Source: Spirosoma endbachense
Lineage (GTDB): Bacteria > Bacteroidota > Bacteroidia > Cytophagales > Spirosomataceae
NCBI RefSeq assembly: GCF_010233585.1
Contig: NZ_CP045997.1
Span: forward strand, 5,682,065-5,746,064
Direction of reading: 5' to 3'
DNA length: 64,000 bases
Below are positions 45,739 to 54,561 of the stretch, piece by piece (the stretch's first letter is position 1; every line of letters begins with the position of its first letter). The notes under the pieces were generated by a model. The model saw only the letters and a program-made list of their open reading frames with translations. It ran no database searches and was not told where the DNA came from. Position numbers and translations under genes: made by a program.

Positions 45739-46449
45739 TCAGGGGTTATTTTGATTTTTTGACAGTTCGAAATATTCCTGTAACGTTATTTTGTGAGGTT
45801 CAAATTTCTCATGCTGAACATCTAGCCGTTGGATACGGTCAAGTCTGAAAATCCTGAAATTATTTCGTAAACGGCACCAGGCAACCAGCAGCCAATTTTC
45901 TTGTGTACTCAATAAGGCAAAAGGCTCAATAATTCTTGAACTAGTTTCATTTGTATCTAGCTTTTGATAATCGATTGTTGTTAAGTTGAAATTCGTTAAA
46001 GCTAACTGCAAACTTGCCAAATAATTACTTGTTTTGTCATTTGTATTGTTCTGGCTTACAATAATTCGACTGGAAAGCAATTCAGTATTTTCCTTTGTCT
46101 TGTAACGTAATACAGATTTTATTTTTTCGATCGCTGCTGTATATTCATTTACGAACGACGCGTCTTTGTTTTTTGAGACGAATTTTTCCGCTGTAATTAA
46201 CGCATTTGCTTCACTTTCAGTAAAACTTACTGGTGGAAGCCGGTAACCTTCCATTAAGTAATAACCTTTTCCTTCTTCAGTTAAGATAGGAATACCCGAT
46301 TGTTCTAAGGCCCTGATATCACGGTAAATTGTGCGAATGCTAACATTAAATTTGCTCGCCAGTGCTGTTGCAGTAATAAGTCGTTTAGTTTGCAATTGTG
46401 TAAGAATTGCCGTCAGTCGCGAAAGCCGTTTTGTATCGTTGTCGTTCAT
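45739..46449 (-). CDS. YafY-type regulator with HTH and WYL domain
   Basis: 236 residues. An HTH_11 winged helix at about 10-60 (AILTQLQTKRLITATALASKFNVSIRTIYRDIRALEQSGIPILTEEGKGYYL) and a WYL domain at about 140-225 (LTTIDYQKLDTNETSSRIIEPFALLSTQENWLLVAWCRLRNNFRIFRLDRIQRL). WYL domains bind nucleotides or other ligands and switch the HTH. A good promoter (TTG, 19 bases, TATGTTTG) lies upstream. It probably controls the VOC, YdeI and DUF4180 genes that follow. Confidence 0.93.
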   Translation of the reverse strand: MNDNDTKRLSRLTAILTQLQTKRLITATALASKFNVSIRTIYRDIRALEQSGIPILTEEGKGYYLMEGYRLPPVSFTESEANALITAEKFVSKNKDASFVNEYTAAIEKIKSVLRYKTKENTELLSSRIIVSQNNTNDKTSNYLASLQLALTNFNLTTIDYQKLDTNETSSRIIEPFALLSTQENWLLVAWCRLRNNFRIFRLDRIQRLDVQHEKFEPHKITLQEYFELSKNQNNP

Positions 46450-46878
46450 TAAATTTAGGATAGCCGCGATTATTCGATGAGTCTTTTGCTTCTGGTATAA
46501 ATAATCCTTACACCTGCTTTAGCAAACATAGGTAACACTGGCTTTATACCAAAATTGACTTATTTTAATGCGTATACAGCCCTCCTAATGCTAACTTTAT
46601 ATTTTATCGTGACCGTGGTTTGGTAATTGAAAATTCAGATTTATGCACCATAGCTTTCAATTTTTGTTTGTATTATATTTTTGGCGAATAGTGTACTAAT
46701 GTTCAAGTGCCTGATTGTTAATTAATAAATAGTAATCGGAGTTGTGATTACTTGTTGGTGGTTGTAGAAATGAATGTATTCAGATTTGCGGGGTATAACG
46801 TTCGATTGACCGGACAGTTTTTCCTAAACATTAACAATTCAGTTGGGTATGTTTTGGAATCGTGTTTCTTTGCAGATT
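46450..46878. other. Divergent intergenic region
   Basis: About 430 bases between the WYL regulator and the SGNH hydrolase gene, holding promoters for both. It is A/T-rich with no gene or clear hairpin. The frame that opens at 46752 on the plus strand overlaps the hydrolase in another frame and is not supported. Confidence 0.5.
46523..46552 (-). promoter_or_regulatory. Predicted promoter of the WYL regulator
   Basis: On the minus strand TTG (46550-46552), a 19-base spacer and TATGTTTG (46523-46530) fit the Bacteroidota pattern. Transcription would start near 46516, about 67 bases before the ATG. Confidence 0.6.
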
Positions 46879-47541
46879 ATGAAAACTTTATTTCGACTTT
46901 CGTTCCTGCTGTTCGTTGGCTTGATGGCTATGACTGCAGCCAAACCAACCCGTGTCGTTTTTTTTGGGGATTCCATCACCCAGGCGGGTATCAAAACCGG
47001 TGGTTACATTGACCGTCTGAAGACGCTTCTACCGACCGATCAGTTTGAACTGATTGGCGCTGGTATTGGAGGGAATAAAATCTACGATCTATTCCTTCGG
47101 ATGGACGACGATGTGCTTGCCCAGAAGCCCGATGTCGTTGTCGTTTGGGTAGGTGTAAATGACGTTTGGCATAAAGCATCCTCCGGAACAGGAACTGACC
47201 CCGACAAATTTGTGAAGTTCTACGAAGCCGTTGTGAAAAAGCTACAGGCTGCCAACGCGCGTGTCGTCTTGTGTACACCGGCTGCTATCGGCGAAAAAAC
47301 GGATATGACAAACCAGCAAGATGGCGATCTGAACCAGTATAGTCAGTTTATTCGTGATATGGCTAAACGGCATAACCTGCCACTCGTTGATTTACGGAAA
47401 GCCTTTCTGGACTATAACCTGAAGAACAATCCCGAAAATAAAGAGAAAGGAATTTTGACGACTGATCGCGTTCACCTGAACGATGCAGGTAACCAGTTTG
47501 TCGCTGAACAGATGCAGAAAGTGCTGGCTACCGTAAAATAA
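46879..47541 (+). CDS. SGNH/GDSL hydrolase, exported
   Basis: 220 residues from the ATG at 46879, with a signal peptide (hydrophobic 5-20, cleavage near MTAAKP). The four SGNH blocks are present: RVVFFGDSITQ (catalytic Ser), GAGIGGNKI, VVWVGVNDVW (Asn of GxND) and TTDRVHLNDAG (Asp and His). Such enzymes remove acyl or acetyl groups from polysaccharides or lipids in the periplasm. It is followed by a perfect hairpin and then pepT. Confidence 0.93.
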   Translation: MKTLFRLSFLLFVGLMAMTAAKPTRVVFFGDSITQAGIKTGGYIDRLKTLLPTDQFELIGAGIGGNKIYDLFLRMDDDVLAQKPDVVVVWVGVNDVWHKASSGTGTDPDKFVKFYEAVVKKLQAANARVVLCTPAAIGEKTDMTNQQDGDLNQYSQFIRDMAKRHNLPLVDLRKAFLDYNLKNNPENKEKGILTTDRVHLNDAGNQFVAEQMQKVLATVK

Positions 47542-47544
47542 CTA

Positions 47545-47582
47545 CCCGCCTGAATTCGTACTTTACCACGAATTCAGGCGGG
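47545..47582 (+). terminator. Perfect 15-bp hairpin after the SGNH hydrolase
   Basis: CCCGCCTGAATTCGT / ACGAATTCAGGCGGG arms (47545-47559, 47568-47582) with an 8-base loop, starting right after the hydrolase stop. No T run follows, so termination is likely but not sure. Confidence 0.65.
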
Positions 47583-47663
47583 AGTGCCAGAAAATTTGGA
47601 TAACAATCTTAAGGGCATTTAGTTGATTCGTTGTTCGAATAACATTCTGTCCACGACCACTAT

Positions 47664-48926
47664 ATGCATACTATTCCCCTCGCCGGTTATCGGCACAGTG
47701 CTGTTGACCGCTTTTTGCGGTACGTTCAAATTGATACACAGTCAGACCCTCAATCAGCAACCAATCCGAGTACCGAAAAACAAAAAGATCTCAGCCGAAT
47801 ACTCATACAGGAGTTGACCGAGATGGGTCTGACTGACGTCGAACTCGACGAGTGGGGCTATGTTTACGCTACCATACCGGCAACTACTGAAAAGACCAAT
47901 GTCCCAACGATTTGCTTTTGCTCGCATGTAGATACGTCGCCTGACGTAACAGGCGCTGGTGTAAAACCAATCATTCATTACAACTGGAATGGTGCCGATA
48001 TCATACTACCGGACGATGCCACACAGGTAATTCGGGTAGCGGATCATCCCGACCTCAGGCACCAGCTAGGCAATGATATCATTACGGCAAGTGGTACAAC
48101 CTTACTGGGTGCTGACAACAAAGCCGGAGTTGCCGAAATTATGGATGCTGCTCAGTATCTACTGACCCACCCAGAAGTGAAACATGGTCGTATCCGACTC
48201 CTCTTTACGCCCGATGAAGAAGTAGGCCGCGGTACGGAGAAAGTGGATATTCAGAAGCTGGGTGCCGATTTTGGGTATACCATTGATGGCGAAGCACTCG
48301 GAACACTTGAAGACGAAACCTTCTCGGCTGATGCCGTCAGGATAACCATTCAGGGTGTCAGCACGCACCCCGGTTTTGCCAAAGGGAAGCTTGAAAATGC
48401 GCTAAAAATAGCTGCTGATCTGCTGGCTACGCTCCCTAAAAATGCACTTTCTCCCGAAACGACCGAGGGGAAAGAGGGTTTTGTTCACCCAACCCGTTTT
48501 GAAGGAAATCAGGATCAGGCGGTGCTGGAATTTATTATCCGGGATTTCACGGAAGTTGGTTTGCAGGAGAAAGAAACCTATCTGCAAAACAAACTCAATG
48601 ATGTTTTGGCGAATTATCCTGGCTCATCGGCAAAACTGGTCGTGAAGGAGCAATATCGCAACATGAAAGAAGTGCTGGATCAGCATGCCGCCGTGGTCGA
48701 CAATGCACTGGAGGCTATCCGACGGGCAGGACTATCGGCCGAACGGCGTAGTATTCGTGGGGGGACCGATGGATCACGTTTGTCGTTCATGGGCTTGCCC
48801 TGTCCCAATATATTCGCTGGCGAACACGCCTTTCATTCGCGTCTGGAGTGGGTATCGGTTCAGGATATGCACAAAGCCGTTGAGGTCATCGTCAATCTGG
48901 CTCAGGTGTGGGAGGAGCGAAGTTAG
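47664..48926 (+). CDS. pepT: Peptidase T (tripeptide aminopeptidase)
   Basis: 420 residues, M20B family. Metal and active-site motifs: CFCSHVDTSPDVTG (His and Asp), TLLGADNKAGVAEIM, LLFTPDEEVGRGTEKVD, YTIDGEALG, VSTHPGFAKGKLENALK, and RGGTDGSRLSFMGLPCPNIFAGEHAFHSRLEWVSVQDM. It cleaves the N-terminal residue from tripeptides in the cytoplasm with two Zn2+. No neighbour is functionally linked. Confidence 0.97.
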   Translation: MHTIPLAGYRHSAVDRFLRYVQIDTQSDPQSATNPSTEKQKDLSRILIQELTEMGLTDVELDEWGYVYATIPATTEKTNVPTICFCSHVDTSPDVTGAGVKPIIHYNWNGADIILPDDATQVIRVADHPDLRHQLGNDIITASGTTLLGADNKAGVAEIMDAAQYLLTHPEVKHGRIRLLFTPDEEVGRGTEKVDIQKLGADFGYTIDGEALGTLEDETFSADAVRITIQGVSTHPGFAKGKLENALKIAADLLATLPKNALSPETTEGKEGFVHPTRFEGNQDQAVLEFIIRDFTEVGLQEKETYLQNKLNDVLANYPGSSAKLVVKEQYRNMKEVLDQHAAVVDNALEAIRRAGLSAERRSIRGGTDGSRLSFMGLPCPNIFAGEHAFHSRLEWVSVQDMHKAVEVIVNLAQVWEERS

Positions 48927-49049
48927 CGGACCCGTTGCAGACCAGTCTGAGTGAATTTTATGCCTATAACTGCTTTAGATCGGCGAGAAAAAGCCCGTTC
49001 CGGCAATAAATCAGGCTAATCTCAAACAAGGCTGTTAATAGATAGTCAT

Positions 49050-49057
49050 TACTTTTG
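49050..49057 (+). promoter_or_regulatory. Predicted -7 box for the RNase H/trmN6 transcript
   Basis: TACTTTTG matches TAnnTTTG, 18 bases before the ATG at 49076. No -33 TTG was identified. Confidence 0.45.
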
Positions 49058-49075
49058 CGGAAAAGAGAGTGATCT

Positions 49076-49729
49076 ATGGCTCAGAAAAAGCCGAAATTTT
49101 ATGTTGTCTGGCGCGGTCGTGAGACCGGCGTATTCGACAACTGGGCCGACTGTCAGAAGCAAACGGCGGGCTTTGATGGGGCGCTGTTTAAAGCGTTTGA
49201 TACCAAACCGGCAGCCATAAAAGCCTATAAAGACAAACCACACGTGCACATCGGGCAGGGTAAAAACGGATCGGCGAAGCAGACCGGAGCATCCAGCCTG
49301 AAAGTGCCCGGTTTGGTCGGTTCGCCAATTCAGGATAGTCTGGTTGTCGATGCCGCCTGGAATACCGCTACCGGCGATATGGAGTATCAGGGAATATATC
49401 TGGCTACGAAGCAGAAGCTCTTTCTCAAGGGACCTTATTTAGATGGGACGAACAACATTGGTGAATTTCTGGCGATTGTTCACGCGTTAGCCCTGCTCCA
49501 TCAGAAGGGTAGTAACATTCCGGTTTATTCCGATTCCCGAACAGCCATTGGCTGGGTCAAAAAAAAGAAAGCCAATACCAAACTCGAAGAAACATCCCGC
49601 AATACGGAACTCTTCGACTTGCTCGACCGGGCCGAAACCTGGCTTCAAACACACATTTATGCAAATCCGGTATTAAAGTGGGAAACTACCGTGTGGGGTG
49701 AAAATCCGGCAGATTTTGGTCGAAAATAA
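49076..49729 (+). CDS. Ribonuclease HI with N-terminal viroplasmin-like domain
   Basis: 217 residues. Residues about 8-52 are the caulimovirus-viroplasmin/RNase H1 N-terminal hybrid-binding fold (KFYVVWRGRETGVFDNWADCQKQTAGFDGALFKAFDT). The catalytic domain keeps the four acidic ligands: VVDAAWN, NNIGEFLAIVHAL, VYSDSRTAIGWV and NPADFGRK. It digests RNA in RNA-DNA hybrids. trmN6 begins 3 bases after its stop, so they are cotranscribed. Confidence 0.93.
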   Translation: MAQKKPKFYVVWRGRETGVFDNWADCQKQTAGFDGALFKAFDTKPAAIKAYKDKPHVHIGQGKNGSAKQTGASSLKVPGLVGSPIQDSLVVDAAWNTATGDMEYQGIYLATKQKLFLKGPYLDGTNNIGEFLAIVHALALLHQKGSNIPVYSDSRTAIGWVKKKKANTKLEETSRNTELFDLLDRAETWLQTHIYANPVLKWETTVWGENPADFGRK

Positions 49730-49732
49730 AAC

Positions 49733-50446
49733 GTGTGCTATATACCTGTGTTTTCGTTCAAGCAATTTACCATTCATCAGGAGCGCACGGCCATGAAGGT
49801 CTGCACCGATGCGTGTGTGCTTGGTGCCTATGCCGATGTAGCCGGAGCAAGAATACTCGATATTGGTACTGGTACCGGTTTATTGGCACTGATGGCTGCA
49901 CAGCGCAATCCGAATGCGCTCATCGATGCGGTAGAAATGGATGCGGCTGCATTTAGTCAGGCTGCTGAGAATGTAACAGCAAGCCCTTTTGCCAAACGGG
50001 TTGTAGCCATACACGAACGCATACAGGACTTTACGGCCAGCGGACGCAAATACGACCGAATACTGACCAACCCACCTTTTTATACGAACCACCTTCGCTC
50101 TCCCGATTCTGCCATCAATCGGGCTCTTCATACCGACGAACTACCTTTTTCAGAACTGATTGAGGCCGTTGTTCGGTTACTGGAGCCGGAAGGGCAATGG
50201 TGGGTACTGCTGCCGCCCTACGAAACCGGGAAATTAGCTGAACTGGCCAGCGAAGCAGGACTAGGTCCATTCAGACAGCTGGCCTTGAGACACCACGCGA
50301 ACAAGCCTGTATTTCGAATAGTGACAGGCTTTTCGTTCCGAGCCGACAATCGTTTCGACGAAGTATTGGACATCTATGAGCCAGATGGGCGAACCTATTC
50401 AACTGCATTCCGGAACCTGCTCCGTGATTTTTACCTGATATTCTAA
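49733..50446 (+). CDS. trmN6: tRNA1(Val) (adenine(37)-N6)-methyltransferase
   Basis: 237 residues from a GTG at 49733, 3 bases after the RNase H stop. The family N-terminus FSFKQFTIHQERTAMKVCTDACVLGAY is present, as are motif I ARILDIGTGTGLLALMAAQ and the N6-adenine methyltransferase motif NPPF (LTNPPFYTNHLRS). It methylates A37 of tRNA1(Val). Start and function are both well supported. Confidence 0.93.
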   Translation: MCYIPVFSFKQFTIHQERTAMKVCTDACVLGAYADVAGARILDIGTGTGLLALMAAQRNPNALIDAVEMDAAAFSQAAENVTASPFAKRVVAIHERIQDFTASGRKYDRILTNPPFYTNHLRSPDSAINRALHTDELPFSELIEAVVRLLEPEGQWWVLLPPYETGKLAELASEAGLGPFRQLALRHHANKPVFRIVTGFSFRADNRFDEVLDIYEPDGRTYSTAFRNLLRDFYLIF

Positions 50447-50447
50447 A

Positions 50448-50455
50448 TACCTTTG
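50448..50455 (+). promoter_or_regulatory. Predicted -7 box for the GT2 gene
   Basis: TACCTTTG fits TAnnTTTG, directly after the trmN6 stop and 76 bases before the GT2 ATG. Confidence 0.45.
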
Positions 50456-50531
50456 TGAACTTCGTATCGACATTGAGCACTTTGTGGCTAAAGTTTCGTT
50501 CATGAAGTAAAGAACAAAAGGTTCGAATTAA

Positions 50532-51524
50532 ATGACTGAATTGCTTCAACTAACCGTTTTAATTCCGCTTTTCAACGAAGACGAGTCGCTGCCCGAACTG
50601 CACGACTGGATCGTGCGGGTTGTAACGGAACAGCACTATACATACGAAATCCTGTTTGTCGACGATGGCAGCACCGATGACTCATGGGCGGTTATCGAAC
50701 GGCTGGCAGGCGTTAACCCGAATGTTCGCGGGGTTCGTTTTAATCGTAACTATGGCAAAACGGCCGCCCTGCAAACCGGATTCCAGGCGGCTCGGGGCCA
50801 GATTGTGATCACGATGGATGCCGATTTGCAGGATAGCCCCGACGAAATTCCGGAACTGTATCGCATGATCGTTGAGGATAAATACGATCTGGTATCGGGC
50901 TGGAAACAAAAACGCTATGACCCGATTACCAAGACTTTCCCGACAAAACTGTTCAATGCGGTTTCGCGCTGGATTTCGGGGGTTCAACTCCACGATTTCA
51001 ATTGTGGCCTGAAAGCCTACAAACAGAAGGTTGTTAAAACGATAGCTCCCACTCTATATGGCGATATGCACCGGAACCTGCCCATTGTGGCTAACTGGAA
51101 CGGCTACGGCCGGATTGGGGAGAAGGTTGTCCAGCACCGTGCCCGTAAGTACGGGACAACCAAATTTGGCCTTGAACGCTTCGTCAATGGTTTTCTGGAT
51201 GTGCTGGTTATTGCCTTCGTACACCGGTTTAGCAAGCGGCCGATGCACTTTTTCGGCACATTCGGAACGCTATCGTTTTTTGTCGGGACAGTTCTGGCCG
51301 TGTGGCTTATCGCCGAGAAGCTGATCAATATCTCCCAGGGCGTGAAATTTAGAAATGCCACCGATAATCCGTTGTTCTACTTCGGACTGGTCGCCATTAT
51401 TCTTGGCGTTCAGCTATTCCTGGCGGGCTTCCTGGGTGAAATGCTGGTCCGGCAATCGCTGAATAAATCCGGTGAACACCAGGTCGCTGAGCGTGTTGGT
51501 TTCGCGGATCGAATAACTGTATAG
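50532..51524 (+). CDS. Glycosyltransferase family 2, DPM1/GtrB-like, with two C-terminal membrane helices
   Basis: 330 residues. GT-A motifs: LTVLIPLFNEDESLPELHDWIVRVV, ILFVDDGSTDDSW, VITMDADLQDSPDEIPELYRMI (DxD at about 96-98) and VSGWKQKRYDPITKTFPTKLFN. Two membrane helices at about 240-262 and 278-300 flank the end, as in polyprenyl-phosphate sugar transferases (GtrB, DPM1). It would load a sugar onto a lipid carrier at the cytoplasmic face. No clear O-antigen gene is next to it. Confidence 0.92.
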   Translation: MTELLQLTVLIPLFNEDESLPELHDWIVRVVTEQHYTYEILFVDDGSTDDSWAVIERLAGVNPNVRGVRFNRNYGKTAALQTGFQAARGQIVITMDADLQDSPDEIPELYRMIVEDKYDLVSGWKQKRYDPITKTFPTKLFNAVSRWISGVQLHDFNCGLKAYKQKVVKTIAPTLYGDMHRNLPIVANWNGYGRIGEKVVQHRARKYGTTKFGLERFVNGFLDVLVIAFVHRFSKRPMHFFGTFGTLSFFVGTVLAVWLIAEKLINISQGVKFRNATDNPLFYFGLVAIILGVQLFLAGFLGEMLVRQSLNKSGEHQVAERVGFADRITV

Positions 51525-51676
51525 GATTATTTCCAGCTTAAGTTAGATAAGATTTTTTGGTAGAAATAGGATTTTTTCGGGCGGAGTTTTCGGTTTTGAC
51601 CGAATAAACCCGTACGATATAAAACTTATCCTGTATCCGTTTAAAAGGAAAACGATTCAGTATAGTTTTCTCTTCG

Positions 51677-51684
51677 TATTTTTG
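51677..51684 (+). promoter_or_regulatory. Predicted -7 box for ppa
   Basis: TATTTTTG matches TAnnTTTG. Transcription would start near 51691, placing the hairpin at 51697 at the very 5' end of the mRNA. No -33 element was identified. Confidence 0.45.
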
Positions 51685-51696
51685 TAGCACTAAAGG

Positions 51697-51755
51697 CATT
51701 CCGCCCCCTTTTTGTCAGGCCAAATGGCATTAACTGACGAAAAGTGGGCGGAATG
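51697..51755 (+). promoter_or_regulatory. 21-bp hairpin in the presumed ppa 5' leader
   Basis: Arms 51697-51717 and 51735-51755 pair at 19 of 21 positions (CATTCCGCCCC... against ...GGGCGGAATG) with a 17-base loop. It lies between the predicted -7 box and both candidate ppa starts (51810, 51846). It could be an attenuator, a stability element or a terminator of the upstream GT2 gene; there is no T run after it. Confidence 0.6.
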
Positions 51756-51845
51756 TTTGTTTCAGCGAAACAACAAACATTGATTATTCCAGTTTTTTCT
51801 TTAAATCGTATGCAAGCATTTTTTGAGCCGACACAACTTGACCCT

Positions 51846-52457
51846 ATGGCAAAAACTCCTTCTAAAGCCCACCCCTGGCACGGTATTTCACCAGGCGAAA
51901 AGGCTCCGGATATTATTACCGCGTTCATCGAAATTGTACCGACCGATACGGTTAAGTATGAAATTGATAAAGAGTCGGGTTATCTGAAAATTGACCGCCC
52001 GCAGCAGTATTCCAACATTATTCCGGCTTTATACGGATTCGTTCCTCAGACCTACTGTGGCGATGGAATTGCCCAGCTAGCGTCTGATCGCTCGGGCCGT
52101 ACTGTCGAACTGGGTGATGGTGACCCGCTGGATATCTGCGTACTGACCGAACGCGAAATCACCCACGGTGATATTCTGTTGCAGGCGATCCCGATCGGTG
52201 GTTTCCGGTTGATCGACAAAGGTGAAGCCGACGATAAAATTATTGCCGTTTTGAAAGGGGATTCCATGTATGGTCAATACAATGACCTGAGCGAATTGCC
52301 CGTAGCTGTTGTGAAGCGTTTACAGCACTACTTCTTAACCTACAAGAATTTACCCGACGAGCCAGCTGTCATGGAACTGGCAAATGTGTACGGTCGCGAT
52401 GAAGCCCGTGACGTAATCCGGACCGCCATGGAGGATTATGCGAACATGCCTGCCTGA
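51846..52457 (+). CDS. ppa: Family I inorganic pyrophosphatase (soluble)
   Basis: 203 residues from the ATG at 51846 (MAKTPSKAHPWHGISPGE); an ATG at 51810 would add 12 residues and is possible. The metal-site motif DGDPLDICVL is complete, as are TDTVKYEIDKESGYLKIDRP and LYGFVPQTYCGDG. It hydrolyses PPi to drive biosynthesis and is in addition to the membrane pyrophosphatase at 17622. It is followed by its own terminator. Confidence 0.95.
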   Translation: MAKTPSKAHPWHGISPGEKAPDIITAFIEIVPTDTVKYEIDKESGYLKIDRPQQYSNIIPALYGFVPQTYCGDGIAQLASDRSGRTVELGDGDPLDICVLTEREITHGDILLQAIPIGGFRLIDKGEADDKIIAVLKGDSMYGQYNDLSELPVAVVKRLQHYFLTYKNLPDEPAVMELANVYGRDEARDVIRTAMEDYANMPA

Positions 52458-52479
52458 TGCAGTAACGTGATTTTATAAA

Positions 52480-52536
52480 CAACTGGGTAATTTGGTGAAT
52501 GACAGGGAGTCGTTCGCTAAATTACCCAGTTGTTTT
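52480..52536 (+). terminator. Long hairpin terminator of ppa
   Basis: 24-base arms (52480-52503, 52509-52532) pair with three G-U-type positions, a 5-base loop, and TTTT after the stem. Confidence 0.8.
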
Positions 52537-52636
52537 AGAACCCTGTTTGATTTCAATACCTTATTTAACCAGTCAACCATTTATCCGCCGATTTGCGCAC
52601 TCAACATTTTTCTGAAATATTGGCAACTATGACGCG

Positions 52637-52644
52637 TAAATTTG
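52637..52644 (+). promoter_or_regulatory. Predicted -7 box for sppA
   Basis: TAAATTTG fits TAnnTTTG, 39 bases before the ATG. A TTG lies 14 bases upstream of it, slightly closer than usual. Confidence 0.5.
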
Positions 52645-52683
52645 TTTATTATGTGTATTAACACACAACTCAATCATTAATAC

Positions 52684-54456
52684 ATGCGACAGTTTCTTAA
52701 GTATGTTTTAGCCACAATCGTTGGCTTACTACTGTTTTCGTTCGTCGGCTTTCTGCTGTTGATCGGGCTAAGTGCGGCTTTGTCGTCATCGTCTGACCAG
52801 AAAGTTGAAGTGAAGGAAAATTCGGTGTTGAAAATTGATCTAGATAAACCTATTGAAGAGCGCAGCGCTGATAATCCGTTTAATGGTTTCGGGCCTATCG
52901 ATGCGTCTGGTGATGCCATCGGGCTTATTGAATTAAAGCAGACCTTAAAGGACGCCAAGGAAGACGATAATATTAAAGGAATTTATCTTCAGGCAGAAAG
53001 TCCGAGCGCAGGCTGGGCCTCCGTCGAAGAGATACGTAATGCGTTGATTGACTTCAAACAATCGAAGAAGTTCGTTTATGCATATGCCGAAACGATGAAT
53101 GAGAAAGGCTATTACATTGCATCGATAGCGGATAAAATTTACCTCAACCCCGTTGGCGATCTGGAATGGAACGGCCTGGATGCTGAACTGTCGTTCTTTA
53201 AGGGAACGCTCGACAAACTAGGGATCAAGCCGGAGATTTTTCGGGTGGGGGAGTTCAAAAGCGCCGTTGAACCGTTTATTCGGGAGGACATGAGTGAACC
53301 CAACAAACGGCAGGTTACTTCCTTCATTAACTCGATCAACGACCACATGCTCGTCAGAGTGGCTCAGAGTCGTGGGTTGCGCGTTGATTCGCTGAAACGG
53401 TATGCCGATAAGCTGACCATTCAGAAACCCGCCGACGCGCTCCGTACGAAACTCGTTACCAATATTGGTTATCAGGATGAACTGGAAAGCGTAATTCGTA
53501 AAGAGCTGGGCCTGGATGAGAAAAAGAAGATCAATTACGTGTCGCTCAGCAAATATGAACGCTCTGAATCAACGGATCCGAACACGGAAGGAACCGGTAG
53601 CAATCGGATTGCCGTGGTTGTGGCTTCGGGAGATATTCATACTGGTAAGGGCGAAGAAAATAGTATTGGTTCCGAAACCATTGTTGAGGAGCTTCGCAAA
53701 GCCCGGCTTGACGATAAGGTTAAGGCCATTGTTCTGCGTGTGAATTCGGGTGGTGGTAGTGCACTGGCGTCCGATGTGATGTATCGGGAAGTTGAGCTTG
53801 CCCGTAAAGTGAAGCCGGTTATTGGCTCAATGTCAGACTATGCAGCTTCGGGCGGTTATTACATGCTTATGGGATGCGATAAAATTGTCGCTCAACCGAA
53901 TACCATTACGGGCTCCATCGGCGTATTCTCGCTGTTGTTCAATACCGAAACGTTCTTTAAAGACAAACTTGGCGTGACCTACGACCGCGTTAAATCCAAC
54001 GAGAATGCGGATTTTCCGGCGGTAACGCACGAAATGACGCCCTTCCAGAAGCAGACCTTACAACGGGCTACGGAGCGAATCTATGCCGATTTTACCAGCA
54101 AAGCGGCTGCCGGACGCAAATTGCCGGTTGATAGTATTCGTGCCATTGCGGGCGGCCGTGTCTGGACAGGATCGCAGGGTAAAGCAATCGGTCTGGTCGA
54201 TCAGCTTGGTGGACTGGATGATGCCATTAAACTGGCGGCTCAGTCGGCTAAACTGAAAGAGGGCGATTACAAACTCAAATACCAGCCCCGGAAGAAACCT
54301 TTCTTCGAGCAATTGATGAGCTCCTTCGGTGGTGATGAAGAAACCCGTGTTCAGGCACAGCTCGGTGAATTGGCGCCCTATGTGAAGTACCTGAAAAAAC
54401 TCAAAACGATGGAAGGCATTCAGATGCGGCTGCCGTTTGAGATGACGATTCGATAA
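52684..54456 (+). CDS. sppA: Signal peptide peptidase SppA, 67K type
   Basis: 590 residues. One N-terminal membrane helix (about 8-31), then two tandem Peptidase_S49 domains. The catalytic pair is Lys192 (FRVGEFKSAVEPFIRED, in the N-terminal repeat) and Ser389 (SDYAASGGYYML, in the C-terminal repeat), as in E. coli SppA (K209/S409). It degrades released signal peptides in the inner membrane. It stands alone and has a terminator after it. Confidence 0.96.
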   Translation: MRQFLKYVLATIVGLLLFSFVGFLLLIGLSAALSSSSDQKVEVKENSVLKIDLDKPIEERSADNPFNGFGPIDASGDAIGLIELKQTLKDAKEDDNIKGIYLQAESPSAGWASVEEIRNALIDFKQSKKFVYAYAETMNEKGYYIASIADKIYLNPVGDLEWNGLDAELSFFKGTLDKLGIKPEIFRVGEFKSAVEPFIREDMSEPNKRQVTSFINSINDHMLVRVAQSRGLRVDSLKRYADKLTIQKPADALRTKLVTNIGYQDELESVIRKELGLDEKKKINYVSLSKYERSESTDPNTEGTGSNRIAVVVASGDIHTGKGEENSIGSETIVEELRKARLDDKVKAIVLRVNSGGGSALASDVMYREVELARKVKPVIGSMSDYAASGGYYMLMGCDKIVAQPNTITGSIGVFSLLFNTETFFKDKLGVTYDRVKSNENADFPAVTHEMTPFQKQTLQRATERIYADFTSKAAAGRKLPVDSIRAIAGGRVWTGSQGKAIGLVDQLGGLDDAIKLAAQSAKLKEGDYKLKYQPRKKPFFEQLMSSFGGDEETRVQAQLGELAPYVKYLKKLKTMEGIQMRLPFEMTIR

Positions 54457-54477
54457 CCCGGATTAGCTTGTAAATAG

Positions 54478-54518
54478 AAAAGGCCCGTACGGTTTTAAGA
54501 CTGTATGGGCCTTTTTTT
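54478..54518 (+). terminator. Intrinsic terminator of sppA
   Basis: GGCCCGTACGGT / ACTGTATGGGCC (54482-54493, 54500-54511) with two G-U-type positions, A before and seven T after. Confidence 0.85.
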
Positions 54519-54561
54519 GCCTGTCTACTTTGTTTACCTTGCGTTACATAAAATCGATTCA

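Noticed and set aside
46752..47012. 86-codon plus-strand frame
   Set aside because: Overlaps the SGNH hydrolase in another frame; the hydrolase has a signal peptide and complete catalytic blocks.
50521..50531. GGTTCGAATT resembling a tRNA T-arm
   Set aside because: No acceptor, D or anticodon stem can be formed around it.
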